Shown piece by piece: positions 6,962 to 13,128 of a stretch of 13,128 nucleotides of DNA (its first letter is position 1; the number at the start of each line of letters is the position of its first letter). The position numbers and the translations under genes were made by a program. A model generated the notes under the pieces. That model was not told the origin of the DNA, searched no databases, and saw only the letters and a program-made list of their open reading frames with translations. Source of the stretch: JAEMQF01 sp031396305 (lineage in GTDB: Bacteria; Pseudomonadota; Gammaproteobacteria; Burkholderiales; Burkholderiaceae_C); contig JANNKM010000174.1 in the NCBI GenBank assembly GCA_031396305.1, positions 1-13,128 on the forward strand, written 5' to 3'.

Positions 6962-8064
6962 AACCGGTATTCCTGGCCGGGCGCGGCCTGGCGTGCGCGC
7001 TGGGGCTCGATCTGGATGCGGCTGTGCTGGCGCTGCGGCGGGGCGGTGCCGCGTCTGTTGATGTTCGGCCCGGCACGATGCAAGTCGCACCCGGTTGGGC
7101 CTGGCCGTATCGCGCGATCGCCGACGACGGCGGTGAAGGCGCCGCGCCCGGTGGCTGGCTGGCACGCGCCCGGCGCATTGTCGAGCGCGTCGCCTGCGCA
7201 AGCGGCGCCTTGGCCGGGCCACGCGACGGCACCTTGTTCGTTGCCTCCTCGTCGCTGGACATCGGCATGTGCGATGACGGCGGCGCGCTGCTGGGCGACT
7301 GCCACAGCCTGACCGAGCACGTGGCGGCGTGGCTCGGCTGGCGCGGCGCGGCGTACACCGTGTCGACGGCCTGCACGTCGAGCCTGAATGCGTTGCTCAG
7401 CGCGCACCATCTGGTCGGCATGGGTCACGCCGAGCATGCGCTCGTGCTTGGCATCGAGTTGCGCAATCGGCTGAGCGTCGGCGGCTTCGGCGGCATGCAG
7501 TTGCTGAGCCCCACACGTGCCTTGCCGCTCGGCGCCGGCCGGGACGGCCTGGTTCTGGGCGAGGCCGTCGCGGCGCTGTACGTGTCGTGCGCACCGGCGC
7601 GTTGGCGCATCGCGGGCGGCGCCAACGTCGTCGACGGGCGCGACGCGGCGGGTTGCGTGCCTGACGCCGTGGTCGCGATGTGCCGGCAGGCGCTCGCCGC
7701 GGCGGGGCTGCGGGCGCACGAGATCGACCTGCTCAAACCGCAGGCCGCCGGCAGCCCCAGCAACGACGCCGCCGAGATCCTCGCCTTGCGCGAGGTGTTC
7801 GAGCCGATGCCGCGACTGGTCGCGCTCAAGGGCGAGATCGGCCACACCCTGGGCGCGTCGGGCGCCGCGGAAATCGCGCTGCTCACCGCCTGCCTGGAGT
7901 CGGGCGCATGGCCGAGCGTCGACTACCCGATCGACCCGGCGTTGCAGACCCCTTCGGCACTCCAGGCGCCACACGCACCGCAAGCGGTGCGCCATGTGCT
8001 GGCCAGCATCCTCGGTTTCGGCGGCGGGCATGCGGCGGTCGTGCTGGAGGATTGCGCAGCATGA
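6958..8064 (+). CDS. Ketosynthase (KAS I/II fold) with Gln in place of the first catalytic His
   Basis: A 368-residue beta-ketoacyl synthase-like protein. The nucleophile Cys139 (VSTACTSSLNAL), Lys291 and His296 (LKGEIGHTLGASG) and the C-terminal GFGGGHA are in place. Where FabF enzymes have NAHGT, this protein reads KPQAAGS, putting Gln262 at the position of the first catalytic His. The chain is also shorter than FabF (about 410), mainly between residues 30 and 130. A KS without this His may decarboxylate malonyl-ACP poorly, and so may act as an acyl-transfer or priming enzyme or need a partner; this is inferred. It overlaps both neighbours by ATGA. Context: directly after the ACP it should use, and before a KS-like half protein that could be its partner. 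Confidence 0.85.
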   Translation: MKPVFLAGRGLACALGLDLDAAVLALRRGGAASVDVRPGTMQVAPGWAWPYRAIADDGGEGAAPGGWLARARRIVERVACASGALAGPRDGTLFVASSSLDIGMCDDGGALLGDCHSLTEHVAAWLGWRGAAYTVSTACTSSLNALLSAHHLVGMGHAEHALVLGIELRNRLSVGGFGGMQLLSPTRALPLGAGRDGLVLGEAVAALYVSCAPARWRIAGGANVVDGRDAAGCVPDAVVAMCRQALAAAGLRAHEIDLLKPQAAGSPSNDAAEILALREVFEPMPRLVALKGEIGHTLGASGAAEIALLTACLESGAWPSVDYPIDPALQTPSALQAPHAPQAVRHVLASILGFGGGHAAVVLEDCAA

Positions 8065-8567
8065 GCAATGCATCCGGGCGCTGGCACCTGCTGGCCCACG
8101 TCGTCGTGGATCCGCTGCCGCCCGACTGGCGCGACCGCTTGGTGCGGCGCCTGGGGCAGCGGCCGCGACGCCTCGGCGCCTGGACCGAACTTGCGCTCTA
8201 CGGCGCCTTGTTGTGCCTGGACGAAGCGCACGAAGAGACGCTTCCCGCGGCGGCGCTGTTGCGTGTCGCGAGTCTGAGCGGGCCACTGGCGGCAGCACAC
8301 GCGGCCACGCGACAAGCGAGGAGCGGCTTGCCGATGCCATTCACGTTCATGCAAAGCCAGCCGAGCCAAATGCTCGCGGCGCTGAGCCGCCATCTTGGGT
8401 GGCAAGGCGACGCGCGCTTTGTCGTCAGCCGGGATAGGAGTAACGTGCAGCAGCTGGCCCTGCAGGAAAGCGGCGCGGCGGGGTTGCTGATGGGCTGGGT
8501 CGAGGAGGATCACCGCACCGAGTGGTGGCGCTTCGTGCCCGATACGGGTTCGAGCACGACCGAATAG
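8061..8567 (+). CDS. Small ketosynthase-like half protein, no nucleophile seen
   Basis: A 168-residue protein, last of the operon, starting in an ATGA overlap with the ketosynthase. Residues 90-150 follow the N-terminal half of a ketosynthase: LPMPFTFMQSQPSQMLAALS, then HLGWQGDARFVVSRDRS, then an amphipathic helix and GLLMGWVEED. This parallels the segment of the FabF-like protein in this window that runs from IPAFMPNAPAAHVAM through the active-site strand to IAGGSEA. At the active-site Cys position the residue is about Asp125 (SRDRS against ACAS). The second half with the histidines is absent. It thus looks like a chain-length-factor or KS-2 type domain (the group that includes the APE cluster chain length factor), by eye only. 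It would be a non-catalytic partner or a decayed domain. The C-terminal tail is short and acidic/polar. Confidence 0.7.
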   Translation: MSNASGRWHLLAHVVVDPLPPDWRDRLVRRLGQRPRRLGAWTELALYGALLCLDEAHEETLPAAALLRVASLSGPLAAAHAATRQARSGLPMPFTFMQSQPSQMLAALSRHLGWQGDARFVVSRDRSNVQQLALQESGAAGLLMGWVEEDHRTEWWRFVPDTGSSTTE

Positions 8568-8625
8568 GATCGATCGGCTGCAACGGGCCAGCCGCGCACA
8601 GCCATGCCTATCCCGTTCGAACCCG
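8545..8625. repeat. Nested inverted repeats between convergent operons
   Basis: CGGGTTCGA (8545-8553) is matched by TCGAACCCG (8617-8625), and inside lies a second hairpin, CGGCTG (8575-8580) with CAGCCG (8589-8594). The outer arm overlaps the stop-codon end of the plus-strand gene. There is no T-tract in the right place for either strand, so it is not a standard intrinsic terminator. It sits where the plus-strand and minus-strand operons meet and may still slow or end transcription, or be chance in high-G+C DNA. Confidence 0.4.
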
Positions 8626-8645
8626 AATCCGCACGAAAAATCAGA

Positions 8646-9875
8646 TCACGCGCGCTTGAACAGTAGCACCGAATTCGTTCCGCCAAACGCAAACGAATTG
8701 CTGATGGCCGCCTGCAGGCCCGGCATCAGTTCGCCGGGAGTGCGCACAAGGTTGAGCCGGCACGCCGGGTCGACGGTGTCGCAGTTCGCGTTCGGCGGCA
8801 GTTCGCCGCGCTGCAGCGCCAGCACCGTCACCACCGCTTCGAGCGCGCCCGTCGCGCCAAGCAGATGGCCGTGCAGGGCTTTCGTTGAACTCACGCTCAA
8901 CGCGTCGATCGCGCCACCCCAGACCTCGCCCAGCGCCGCGGCTTCGATCACGTCACCAACTTTGGTGGCCGTGCCGTGGGCATTGCAATAGCCCACGTCG
9001 GCGGGCCGCAGGTCGGCCTGCGCCAACGCGGCGCGCAGCGCGCGCTGCTGGCCGGGCGCGTCGGGTTTGGTCAGATGCGTTGCATCGCAGCTCAGGCCCC
9101 AACCCGCGAGCTCGGCGTAACGCCGGGCGCCGCGCGAACGGGCTTGGGCGTCAGGCTCCAGGACCAGAAAAGCCGCGCCTTCGCCGAGCACGAACCCGCT
9201 GCGATTCAGGGCGAAGGGTTTGCACGCGGTCGCCGCCTCGCCCGGCGCGAAGCTCGCCAGGGTCTGCATCGCCTGCCACGCTGCAACCACTCCAGGCACG
9301 ATCAGCGCTTCGCTGCCGCCGGCAATGGCCAGGTCGATCTCGCCGCTGCGGATGGCCTTCGCGGCCTCGGTGATCGCCACTGCGGCCGACGCGCAGGCCA
9401 CCGCGTAAGTGAGCACGGGGCCCTGGATGCCATGGCGCATTGCCACATGTGCGGCCGGCGCATTGGGCATGAAGGCGGGAATGGTCAGCGGCGGCACGCG
9501 CCCGCCGTGGTGGCCCGCCGTGTAGGCCGCCTCCAGCGCCGCCGCGCCGCCCATGCCGCAGCCCACATACACGCCGATGCGCTGTGCGGCCACCTTGCCC
9601 GCGGCGCCCGAGTCCTTGAGTGCGAGGTCTGCCGCCGCGACGGCGAGCTGGCTGACCCGGTCCACCCCGGCGAGTTGCAGCTTCGTGAACCAGCGTGTTT
9701 CGTCGAAGGCGACTGTCGCGGCGGCTGCGGGTTTGGCGAGATCGGGAAAGACCTCTCGCACCGCCGAAACGCCCTGCATCAGCGCGGCGAACATGTCTGC
9801 GGCATCGTCGCCATGCGGCGAGATCACGCCGATGCCGCTGACGACGATGGCGGCGTGCTTGATGGCCGGTGTCAC
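8646..9875 (-). CDS. Beta-ketoacyl-ACP synthase II (FabF-like)
   Basis: A 409-residue ketosynthase with the full catalytic set: Cys161 (VACASAAVA), His300 (NAHGTATK), Lys332 and His337 (TKALHGHLLGATG), and the C-terminal FAFGGTN loop. It performs decarboxylative chain extension with malonyl-ACP in the cytoplasm. Length and motifs match FabF and the KS enzymes of aryl polyene clusters. It starts with GTG (plus-strand CAC at 9873-9875) 22 bases after the second ACP, with GGCGAG just upstream as a weak ribosome site; the family's VVSGIGV strand begins 10 residues in, which supports this start. Housekeeping FabF is normally found with fabD, fabG and acpP, which are absent, so a pathway-specific role is more likely. 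Confidence 0.9.
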   Translation of the reverse strand: MTPAIKHAAIVVSGIGVISPHGDDAADMFAALMQGVSAVREVFPDLAKPAAAATVAFDETRWFTKLQLAGVDRVSQLAVAAADLALKDSGAAGKVAAQRIGVYVGCGMGGAAALEAAYTAGHHGGRVPPLTIPAFMPNAPAAHVAMRHGIQGPVLTYAVACASAAVAITEAAKAIRSGEIDLAIAGGSEALIVPGVVAAWQAMQTLASFAPGEAATACKPFALNRSGFVLGEGAAFLVLEPDAQARSRGARRYAELAGWGLSCDATHLTKPDAPGQQRALRAALAQADLRPADVGYCNAHGTATKVGDVIEAAALGEVWGGAIDALSVSSTKALHGHLLGATGALEAVVTVLALQRGELPPNANCDTVDPACRLNLVRTPGELMPGLQAAISNSFAFGGTNSVLLFKRA

Positions 9876-9897
9876 GGCTCGCCGGCGCTTGCCGCAA

Positions 9898-10137
9898 TCA
9901 TGCTGTCTGCGCAGCCCGAATCTCGTCCACCGCCAGCGCCAGGGCCGCGAGCGTGTCGACGTCCGAGTACTTCTCGGGGATCGAGATTCGGTAGTGATCT
10001 TCCACGGCGAACAGAAACTCCACCAGCGTCAGCGAATCGATGCCGTGGTCACGCAAGCTTGCGTTCGCATCGAGCGTCGCCGGATCGACTCCGTACTTCT
10101 TCTGAATCAGGTCTTGTATCTCTTGCAGCGAACTCAC
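9898..10137 (-). CDS. Acyl carrier protein (second)
   Basis: A 79-residue acyl carrier protein with HGIDSLTLVEFLF; Ser35 is the phosphopantetheine site. The start is the GTG at 10137: GGGGAG lies eight bases upstream (minus strand, 10151-10146), and this gives a normal ACP N terminus (SSLQEIQDLIQKKYG). An upstream in-frame start at 10206 would add an arginine-rich stretch not seen in ACPs. It lies between the PAP2 protein (82-base gap) and the FabF-like enzyme it probably serves. Its sequence is quite unlike the first ACP: the helix II face is more hydrophobic and the C terminus acidic. The two ACPs may therefore carry different chains. Confidence 0.9.
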   Translation of the reverse strand: MSSLQEIQDLIQKKYGVDPATLDANASLRDHGIDSLTLVEFLFAVEDHYRISIPEKYSDVDTLAALALAVDEIRAAQTA

Positions 10138-10145
10138 GGCTCGGA

Positions 10146-10151
10146 CTCCCC
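10146..10151 (-). promoter_or_regulatory. Ribosome binding site of the second ACP (decides start)
   Basis: GGGGAG on the minus strand, eight bases before the GTG at 10137. It selects this GTG over the upstream in-frame codon at 10206. Confidence 0.6.
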
Positions 10152-10219
10152 GGTTTCGACGTTGGCGCAGCCATGCGGTGCCATCGCGTTCGTTGCGTCC
10201 CGTCAACGACTGCGGTCAA

Positions 10220-10939
10220 TCATATCCGCTTGGGCGCGCGCAGCCGCACATACAGCGACGCCAGCGCGAACGCCCCGCCGAGCAGCATGCCGGCCAGCAC
10301 GTCGAGCACCACATGCTGCTTGATGGCGAGCGTGGAATAGGCGATGAGCACGAACCAGATGCCGTTCAACGCCCGCGCGGCTGCTGGCGCATGCAATTCC
10401 TTGAACAGATGGTCGATCCAGATCGCGCTGAAGAACGCGGTGGCCACATGCAGCGACGGGCAGGCATTGCCCGCGGCATCCACCCCCTGGATCACGGAGA
10501 AACCCAGATGGTCCGACAAGTCCGTTCCCTGGGTAAGCGGCGGAACGGCCGTGGGGACGAGGTAGAAACACGCCAGTCCGGCCAGGCACAGTGCACCGGC
10601 CCACAAACCATGGACGATTGCATGGCGCAGGCTTGGTTGCAGACTCACCGGAATACCGACATAGAACCACAGCGACACATACACCCCAAGCGCCCAGGGA
10701 TTGAATGCAATCGCGTGGTCCAGTGCCGTCAGCGGCATCTCTATCGGGGCCACCCGGGGATGGCGCAGCAAGTGGAAGTAGGCGACGAAGAAAACCCAGC
10801 AGAACAGTGAAATGCCAACGGCCTTGAGCCACAGGAAGTAGCGAATGCGCTGCCACGCCAACGTTCCCCAGCCCGCGGGTGCGGCACTCGCGGGCTGCAA
10901 CGACGGGGGGGTGGGTCCGGGTACGGCTTCGGCGGGCAT
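10220..10939 (-). CDS. PAP2-superfamily membrane protein (PAP2_3 / inositolphosphotransferase-like)
   Basis: A 239-residue protein with about six membrane helices. Two of the PAP2 phosphatase motifs are visible: CPSLHVATAF (His164) and STLAIKQHVVLDV (His209, Asp213). The PSLH form, and Lys-Gln before the His instead of Arg-x-x-x, fit the PAP2_3 branch, which includes the Aur1-type phospho-headgroup transferases. The first PAP2 motif (KxxxxxxRP) is not evident. Enzymes of this fold act on lipid phosphates at the outer face of the inner membrane. Start: ATG at 10939, where a Pro/Ala-rich cytoplasmic lead precedes the first helix (about 40-58); frame upstream is open but is non-coding shadow of mipA. 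It heads a minus-strand group with the second ACP and FabF-like KS. A role in processing an isoprenoid- or lipid-linked intermediate is inferred. Confidence 0.82.
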   Translation of the reverse strand: MPAEAVPGPTPPSLQPASAAPAGWGTLAWQRIRYFLWLKAVGISLFCWVFFVAYFHLLRHPRVAPIEMPLTALDHAIAFNPWALGVYVSLWFYVGIPVSLQPSLRHAIVHGLWAGALCLAGLACFYLVPTAVPPLTQGTDLSDHLGFSVIQGVDAAGNACPSLHVATAFFSAIWIDHLFKELHAPAAARALNGIWFVLIAYSTLAIKQHVVLDVLAGMLLGGAFALASLYVRLRAPKRI

Positions 10940-11003
10940 ACGCCCGCGAGTGTCGCAGGGCCTGGCGCAGGTGACCAGCAGCGCCTGGTGCCGCGAACCC
11001 GGG

Positions 11004-11012
11004 TGATACAGT
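11004..11012 (+). promoter_or_regulatory. Possible extended -10 element of the mipA-like gene
   Basis: TGATACAGT fits an extended -10 (TGn then TACAGT, four of six consensus bases). No good -35 is seen 17 bases upstream. Initiation about seven bases downstream would fall at the GTG at 11021, giving a leaderless or nearly leaderless transcript. It lies in the 81-base divergent gap between the PAP2 gene and the MipA-like gene. Confidence 0.35.
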
Positions 11013-11020
11013 GCGGGCCC

Positions 11021-11869
11021 GTGCCGCTGACGATACCGCTTCACCTGTTCGTGGCCCTGCTGACCGGCCTGCTGGTGTGTCGCGCCGTGGCGGCACAGGC
11101 TGTGCCCCCCACCGAAAAATTGCCGCTGTGGGAACTCGGCGTCGGAGTTGCCGCGCTGCGTCTGCCAGACTATCGCGGCGCCGACCAGGCCACCTACTAC
11201 GCGCTGCCCTTGCCGTACTTCGTCTATCGTGGCCAATGGCTGCGCGCGGATCGTGAGGGTGCGCGCGCTGTGCTTGTCGACGCGCGCCGCTTTGAGATCG
11301 ACGTGAGTCTCGCCGCCGCGGCGCCGGCGCGCAACAACAACGCGCGCGAAGGCATGGCCGAGTTGCCGGCGCGCATCGAGTTCGGGCCCAGCGTCAACGT
11401 TGAATTTTGGCGCGACGCCGCGAATCACCTGAAGCTCGAATTGCGTGCACCGCTGCGTGCCGCCTATACGCTGCAACGCTCGCCACGCAACATCGGCTGG
11501 ACTTTCAACCCGCACCTGAATCTCGATGTGCGCGGCATCACGGGCGGTTGGGATCTGGGCCTGCAAGCCGGTGCCGTGTTCGGCGACCGGCGCTTTCACG
11601 AGCACCTGTATGGCGTGGGGACCGCCGACGCCACGGCGGCGCGCCCGGCCTTCGACGCGCGAGGCGGTTACGCCGGCTGGCTTGCGCTGGCGGGCGTCTC
11701 GCGGCGTTTCGATAGCACCTGGGTCGGTGCCTTCGTGCGCTACGACAGCTTGCGCGGCGCCGTGGTCGCGGCAAGCCCGCTGGTGAAGGCCGAACAGAAC
11801 TTGACCTTTGGAGTTGCCGTCTCGTGGATCTTCAGCGTGTCGGATCGCCTCGTTTCCGTCGAGAGATGA
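11021..11869 (+). CDS. MipA/OmpV family outer-membrane protein
   Basis: A 282-residue beta-barrel type protein. The N terminus (MPLTIPLHLFVALLTGLLVC, ending RAVAAQA) is a signal peptide with cleavage probably near residues 24-27. The mature part shows the family pattern: LGVGVAALRLPDYRGAD, then LPLPYFVYRGQWLRAD, alternating strands, and a C-terminal FGVAVSWIF strand. MipA (murein hydrolase scaffold) and OmpV share this fold; function in most members is not known. The GTG at 11021 is preferred over the GTG at 10988 because it begins directly with the signal peptide. The next start lies in its stop (ATGA). In this neighbourhood it could be an outer-membrane component for a membrane-bound pigment, but this is inferred from position alone. 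Confidence 0.85.
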   Translation: MPLTIPLHLFVALLTGLLVCRAVAAQAVPPTEKLPLWELGVGVAALRLPDYRGADQATYYALPLPYFVYRGQWLRADREGARAVLVDARRFEIDVSLAAAAPARNNNAREGMAELPARIEFGPSVNVEFWRDAANHLKLELRAPLRAAYTLQRSPRNIGWTFNPHLNLDVRGITGGWDLGLQAGAVFGDRRFHEHLYGVGTADATAARPAFDARGGYAGWLALAGVSRRFDSTWVGAFVRYDSLRGAVVAASPLVKAEQNLTFGVAVSWIFSVSDRLVSVER

Positions 11870-12612
11870 GTCCCCTCCTGGCCGCGCTGGGCGGCATCGC
11901 CCGCAGTGCGCGGCTGTACGCCTTGCTGCTCGGCCTGGGGCTGGCGTCGTTCGCCTGGAACCTCGTGGCCCTCGGGCTGTTGCCGTTGCTGCCGCCCGCC
12001 GCCGGCCGGGCGCTGGGCCGGGCCGCCATTTCACACGGCTATGCGGTGTTCTGGGCTGTCGCGCAGAGAGTTGGCATGATGCGCATCGACATGGGTGGCT
12101 TGGCGGCCCTGCGCCATGAGAGCGGCGGCCTCATCATCGCCGCGAATCACCCGAGCATGCTTGACGCACTCCTGATCGTCGCCTGTCTGCCGCGAGGTGT
12201 GTGCATCATGAAGGCTTCGCTGATGCGCAATGTGTTTCTCGGCGCGGGCGCGCGCCTGGCCCGCTACATCCGCAACGATTCGCCGCGCGGCATGATCGGC
12301 GACGCTGTGCGCAGCCTGCGCGAAGGTGGGCATCTGGTGGTGTTTCCCGAAGGTACACGCAGCGTGCGACAGCCCATCAACCCATTTCTGCCGGGCATCA
12401 CCTTGATCGCGCAGCGTGCGCAAGTGCCGATCCAGACCGTCATCATCGAAACCGATTCACCCTACCTCGGCAAGGGCTGGCCGATATGGCGCACGCCACC
12501 GGCACGCGTGAACTTCAAGCTGCGCCTGGGCGAGCGCTTCGCCGCGCAAGAGGACCATGCGCTACTGCTGCGCACGGTTGAGGCCTACTTCACCCTGGAG
12601 CTGACGCGGTGA
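11866..12612 (+). CDS. PlsC-type lysophospholipid / 1-acylglycerol-phosphate acyltransferase
   Basis: A 248-residue membrane-bound acyltransferase. The acceptor/donor motifs are clear: NHPSMLD (94-100, His95 and Asp100 of the HX4D motif) and FPEGTRS (160-166). One or two hydrophobic helices (about 18-42) anchor it to the inner membrane. PlsC enzymes move acyl groups from ACP or CoA to lysophosphatidate; in aryl polyene clusters, relatives are proposed to attach the polyene or a fatty chain to the lipid-like core. The start is ATG 11866 in ATGA overlap with the mipA-like stop; the frame is open to 11824, but that part lies in the previous gene. It overlaps the glycosyltransferase by GTGA. The housekeeping plsC is not excluded, but the operon context argues for pathway use. 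Confidence 0.9.
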   Translation: MSPLLAALGGIARSARLYALLLGLGLASFAWNLVALGLLPLLPPAAGRALGRAAISHGYAVFWAVAQRVGMMRIDMGGLAALRHESGGLIIAANHPSMLDALLIVACLPRGVCIMKASLMRNVFLGAGARLARYIRNDSPRGMIGDAVRSLREGGHLVVFPEGTRSVRQPINPFLPGITLIAQRAQVPIQTVIIETDSPYLGKGWPIWRTPPARVNFKLRLGERFAAQEDHALLLRTVEAYFTLELTR

Positions 12613-13128
12613 CGCCGAGCACGACCCACGTCGTCATCGTTCCCAGCTACAACCCCGGCGGGATTGTGTTCGACACGCTGCGCGCGGCACGCGCCCAGTG
12701 GTGCCCCGTGTGGGTGGTGAGCGACGGCAGTACCGACGGCACGCCAGCGCGGCTGCACGAACTCGCCGCGTCCGACACGGGTTTGCGCGTGCTCGAACTG
12801 CCACACAATCAGGGCAAAGGCGCCGCGCTGCTGCATGCCCTGCTTGCGGCGCGCGCGGCGGCCTTCACGCACGCACTGACGATGGACGCCGACGGCCAGC
12901 ACCCGGCCCAATTGATTCCCACCTTCATGCAGGCAAGCGCCGCGCGCCCCGACGCGATGATCCTTGGCCGCCCGGTCTTTGATGCATCGGCGCCGCTGCT
13001 GCGGGTGCGCGGCCGGCGCATCTCGAACGGCTGGGCGAACCTGGAGACACTTGGCGCGGGCATCGGTGACTCGCTGTATGGTTTTCGCGTCTACCCGATT
13101 GCCGAGTTGGTGGCGGTCATGAACAACC
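12609..13128 (+). CDS. Family 2 glycosyltransferase (partial, cut by window end)
   Basis: The first 173 residues of a GT-A fold glycosyltransferase, open to the window end. Visible elements: HVVIVPSYNPGG (first strand), VVSDGSTDGT (37-44, nucleotide binding), HNQGKGAAL (66-74), and the metal-binding TMDADGQHP (91-99). The later GDSLYGFRVYP (153-163) matches dolichol-phosphate-mannose-synthase-like members. It starts at the GTG in GTGA with the acyltransferase stop; the first strand lies at residues 7-12, as usual. In aryl polyene clusters a glycosyltransferase and an acyltransferase occur together, sometimes as one protein, and are thought to build the lipid-like anchor of the pigment. The donor sugar and acceptor cannot be read from this part. 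Confidence 0.9.
   Translation, partial: MTPSTTHVVIVPSYNPGGIVFDTLRAARAQWCPVWVVSDGSTDGTPARLHELAASDTGLRVLELPHNQGKGAALLHALLAARAAAFTHALTMDADGQHPAQLIPTFMQASAARPDAMILGRPVFDASAPLLRVRGRRISNGWANLETLGAGIGDSLYGFRVYPIAELVAVMNN

Noticed and set aside
6532..8340. Minus-strand open frame of 602 codons opposite the ACP and ketosynthase
   Set aside because: Shadow of genes with catalytic motifs and ATGA couplings; composition is Arg/Ala/Ser-rich without any domain.
8575..8594. Intrinsic terminator for the dar operon
   Set aside because: A 6-bp stem with an 8-base loop is present, but no T-tract follows it; the only A/T run (AAAAA at 8636-8640) is on the wrong side for the minus-strand operon.
8976..10340. 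Plus-strand open frame of 454 codons across the FabF-like gene and second ACP
   Set aside because: Antisense to two genes with complete catalytic motifs; no domain in its translation.
10940..12034. N-terminal extension of the PAP2 frame by more than 360 codons
   Set aside because: The extension covers the divergent gap and the antisense of the mipA-like gene, with shadow-like composition; the ATG at 10939 gives a family-sized protein.
1..13128. CRISPR arrays, tRNA/rRNA genes, insertion sequences
   Set aside because: No spaced direct repeats, no tRNA-like cloverleaf or rRNA stretches and no transposase motifs were seen when reading through the window.

Overview
The window is high-G+C DNA with densely packed genes and GTG starts. 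It looks like a betaproteobacterial (Burkholderiales-type) chromosome. This is inferred from the LivG/LivF, PlsC and MipA/OmpV protein types and the codon bias; no taxonomic marker is present. The left edge holds the C-terminal end of livG and a complete livF (branched-chain amino acid ABC importer ATPases). The first ~90 bases do not belong to livG: read on the minus strand they encode a piece of a LysR-type regulator. The switch lies in a perfect 20-bp palindrome, so the left edge is either a rearrangement or an assembly chimera.

From 1142 to 8567 a tight plus-strand operon of eight genes encodes a dialkylresorcinol / flexirubin-like pathway: DarA (flavodoxin-like dialkylresorcinol enzyme), DarB (KAS III-like, cyclohexanedione-forming), a small unrecognised protein, a BtrH-type cysteine acyltransferase-like protein, an ABC-2 exporter (ATPase plus permease), an acyl carrier protein, a ketosynthase whose first catalytic His is Gln, and a small ketosynthase-like half protein that seems to lack the nucleophile. 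Most junctions are overlapping stop/start codons (TGATG, GTGA, ATGA), so translational coupling is likely.

A convergent minus-strand group (10939 down to 8646) encodes a PAP2-superfamily membrane protein, a second ACP and a fully equipped FabF-like ketosynthase. Divergent from it, a second plus-strand operon (11021 to the window end) encodes a MipA/OmpV outer-membrane protein, a PlsC-type acyltransferase and a family 2 glycosyltransferase cut by the window edge. ACP, FabF-like KS, acyltransferase and glycosyltransferase are the usual company of aryl polyene (APE/xanthomonadin-type) clusters.

The best reading is the left flank of a hybrid aryl polyene–dialkylresorcinol pigment cluster. ACP-bound chains would be built by the ketosynthases, two beta-keto chains joined by DarB and aromatised with DarA, and the product possibly acylated or transferred by the BtrH-like protein, PlsC homologue and glycosyltransferase and moved by the ABC-2 system. 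Ketoreductase, dehydratase, aryl-CoA/AMP ligase, LolA-like and MMPL genes expected of such a cluster are not in the window and would be sought to the right. Functions of individual genes are assigned from motifs, not from searches.
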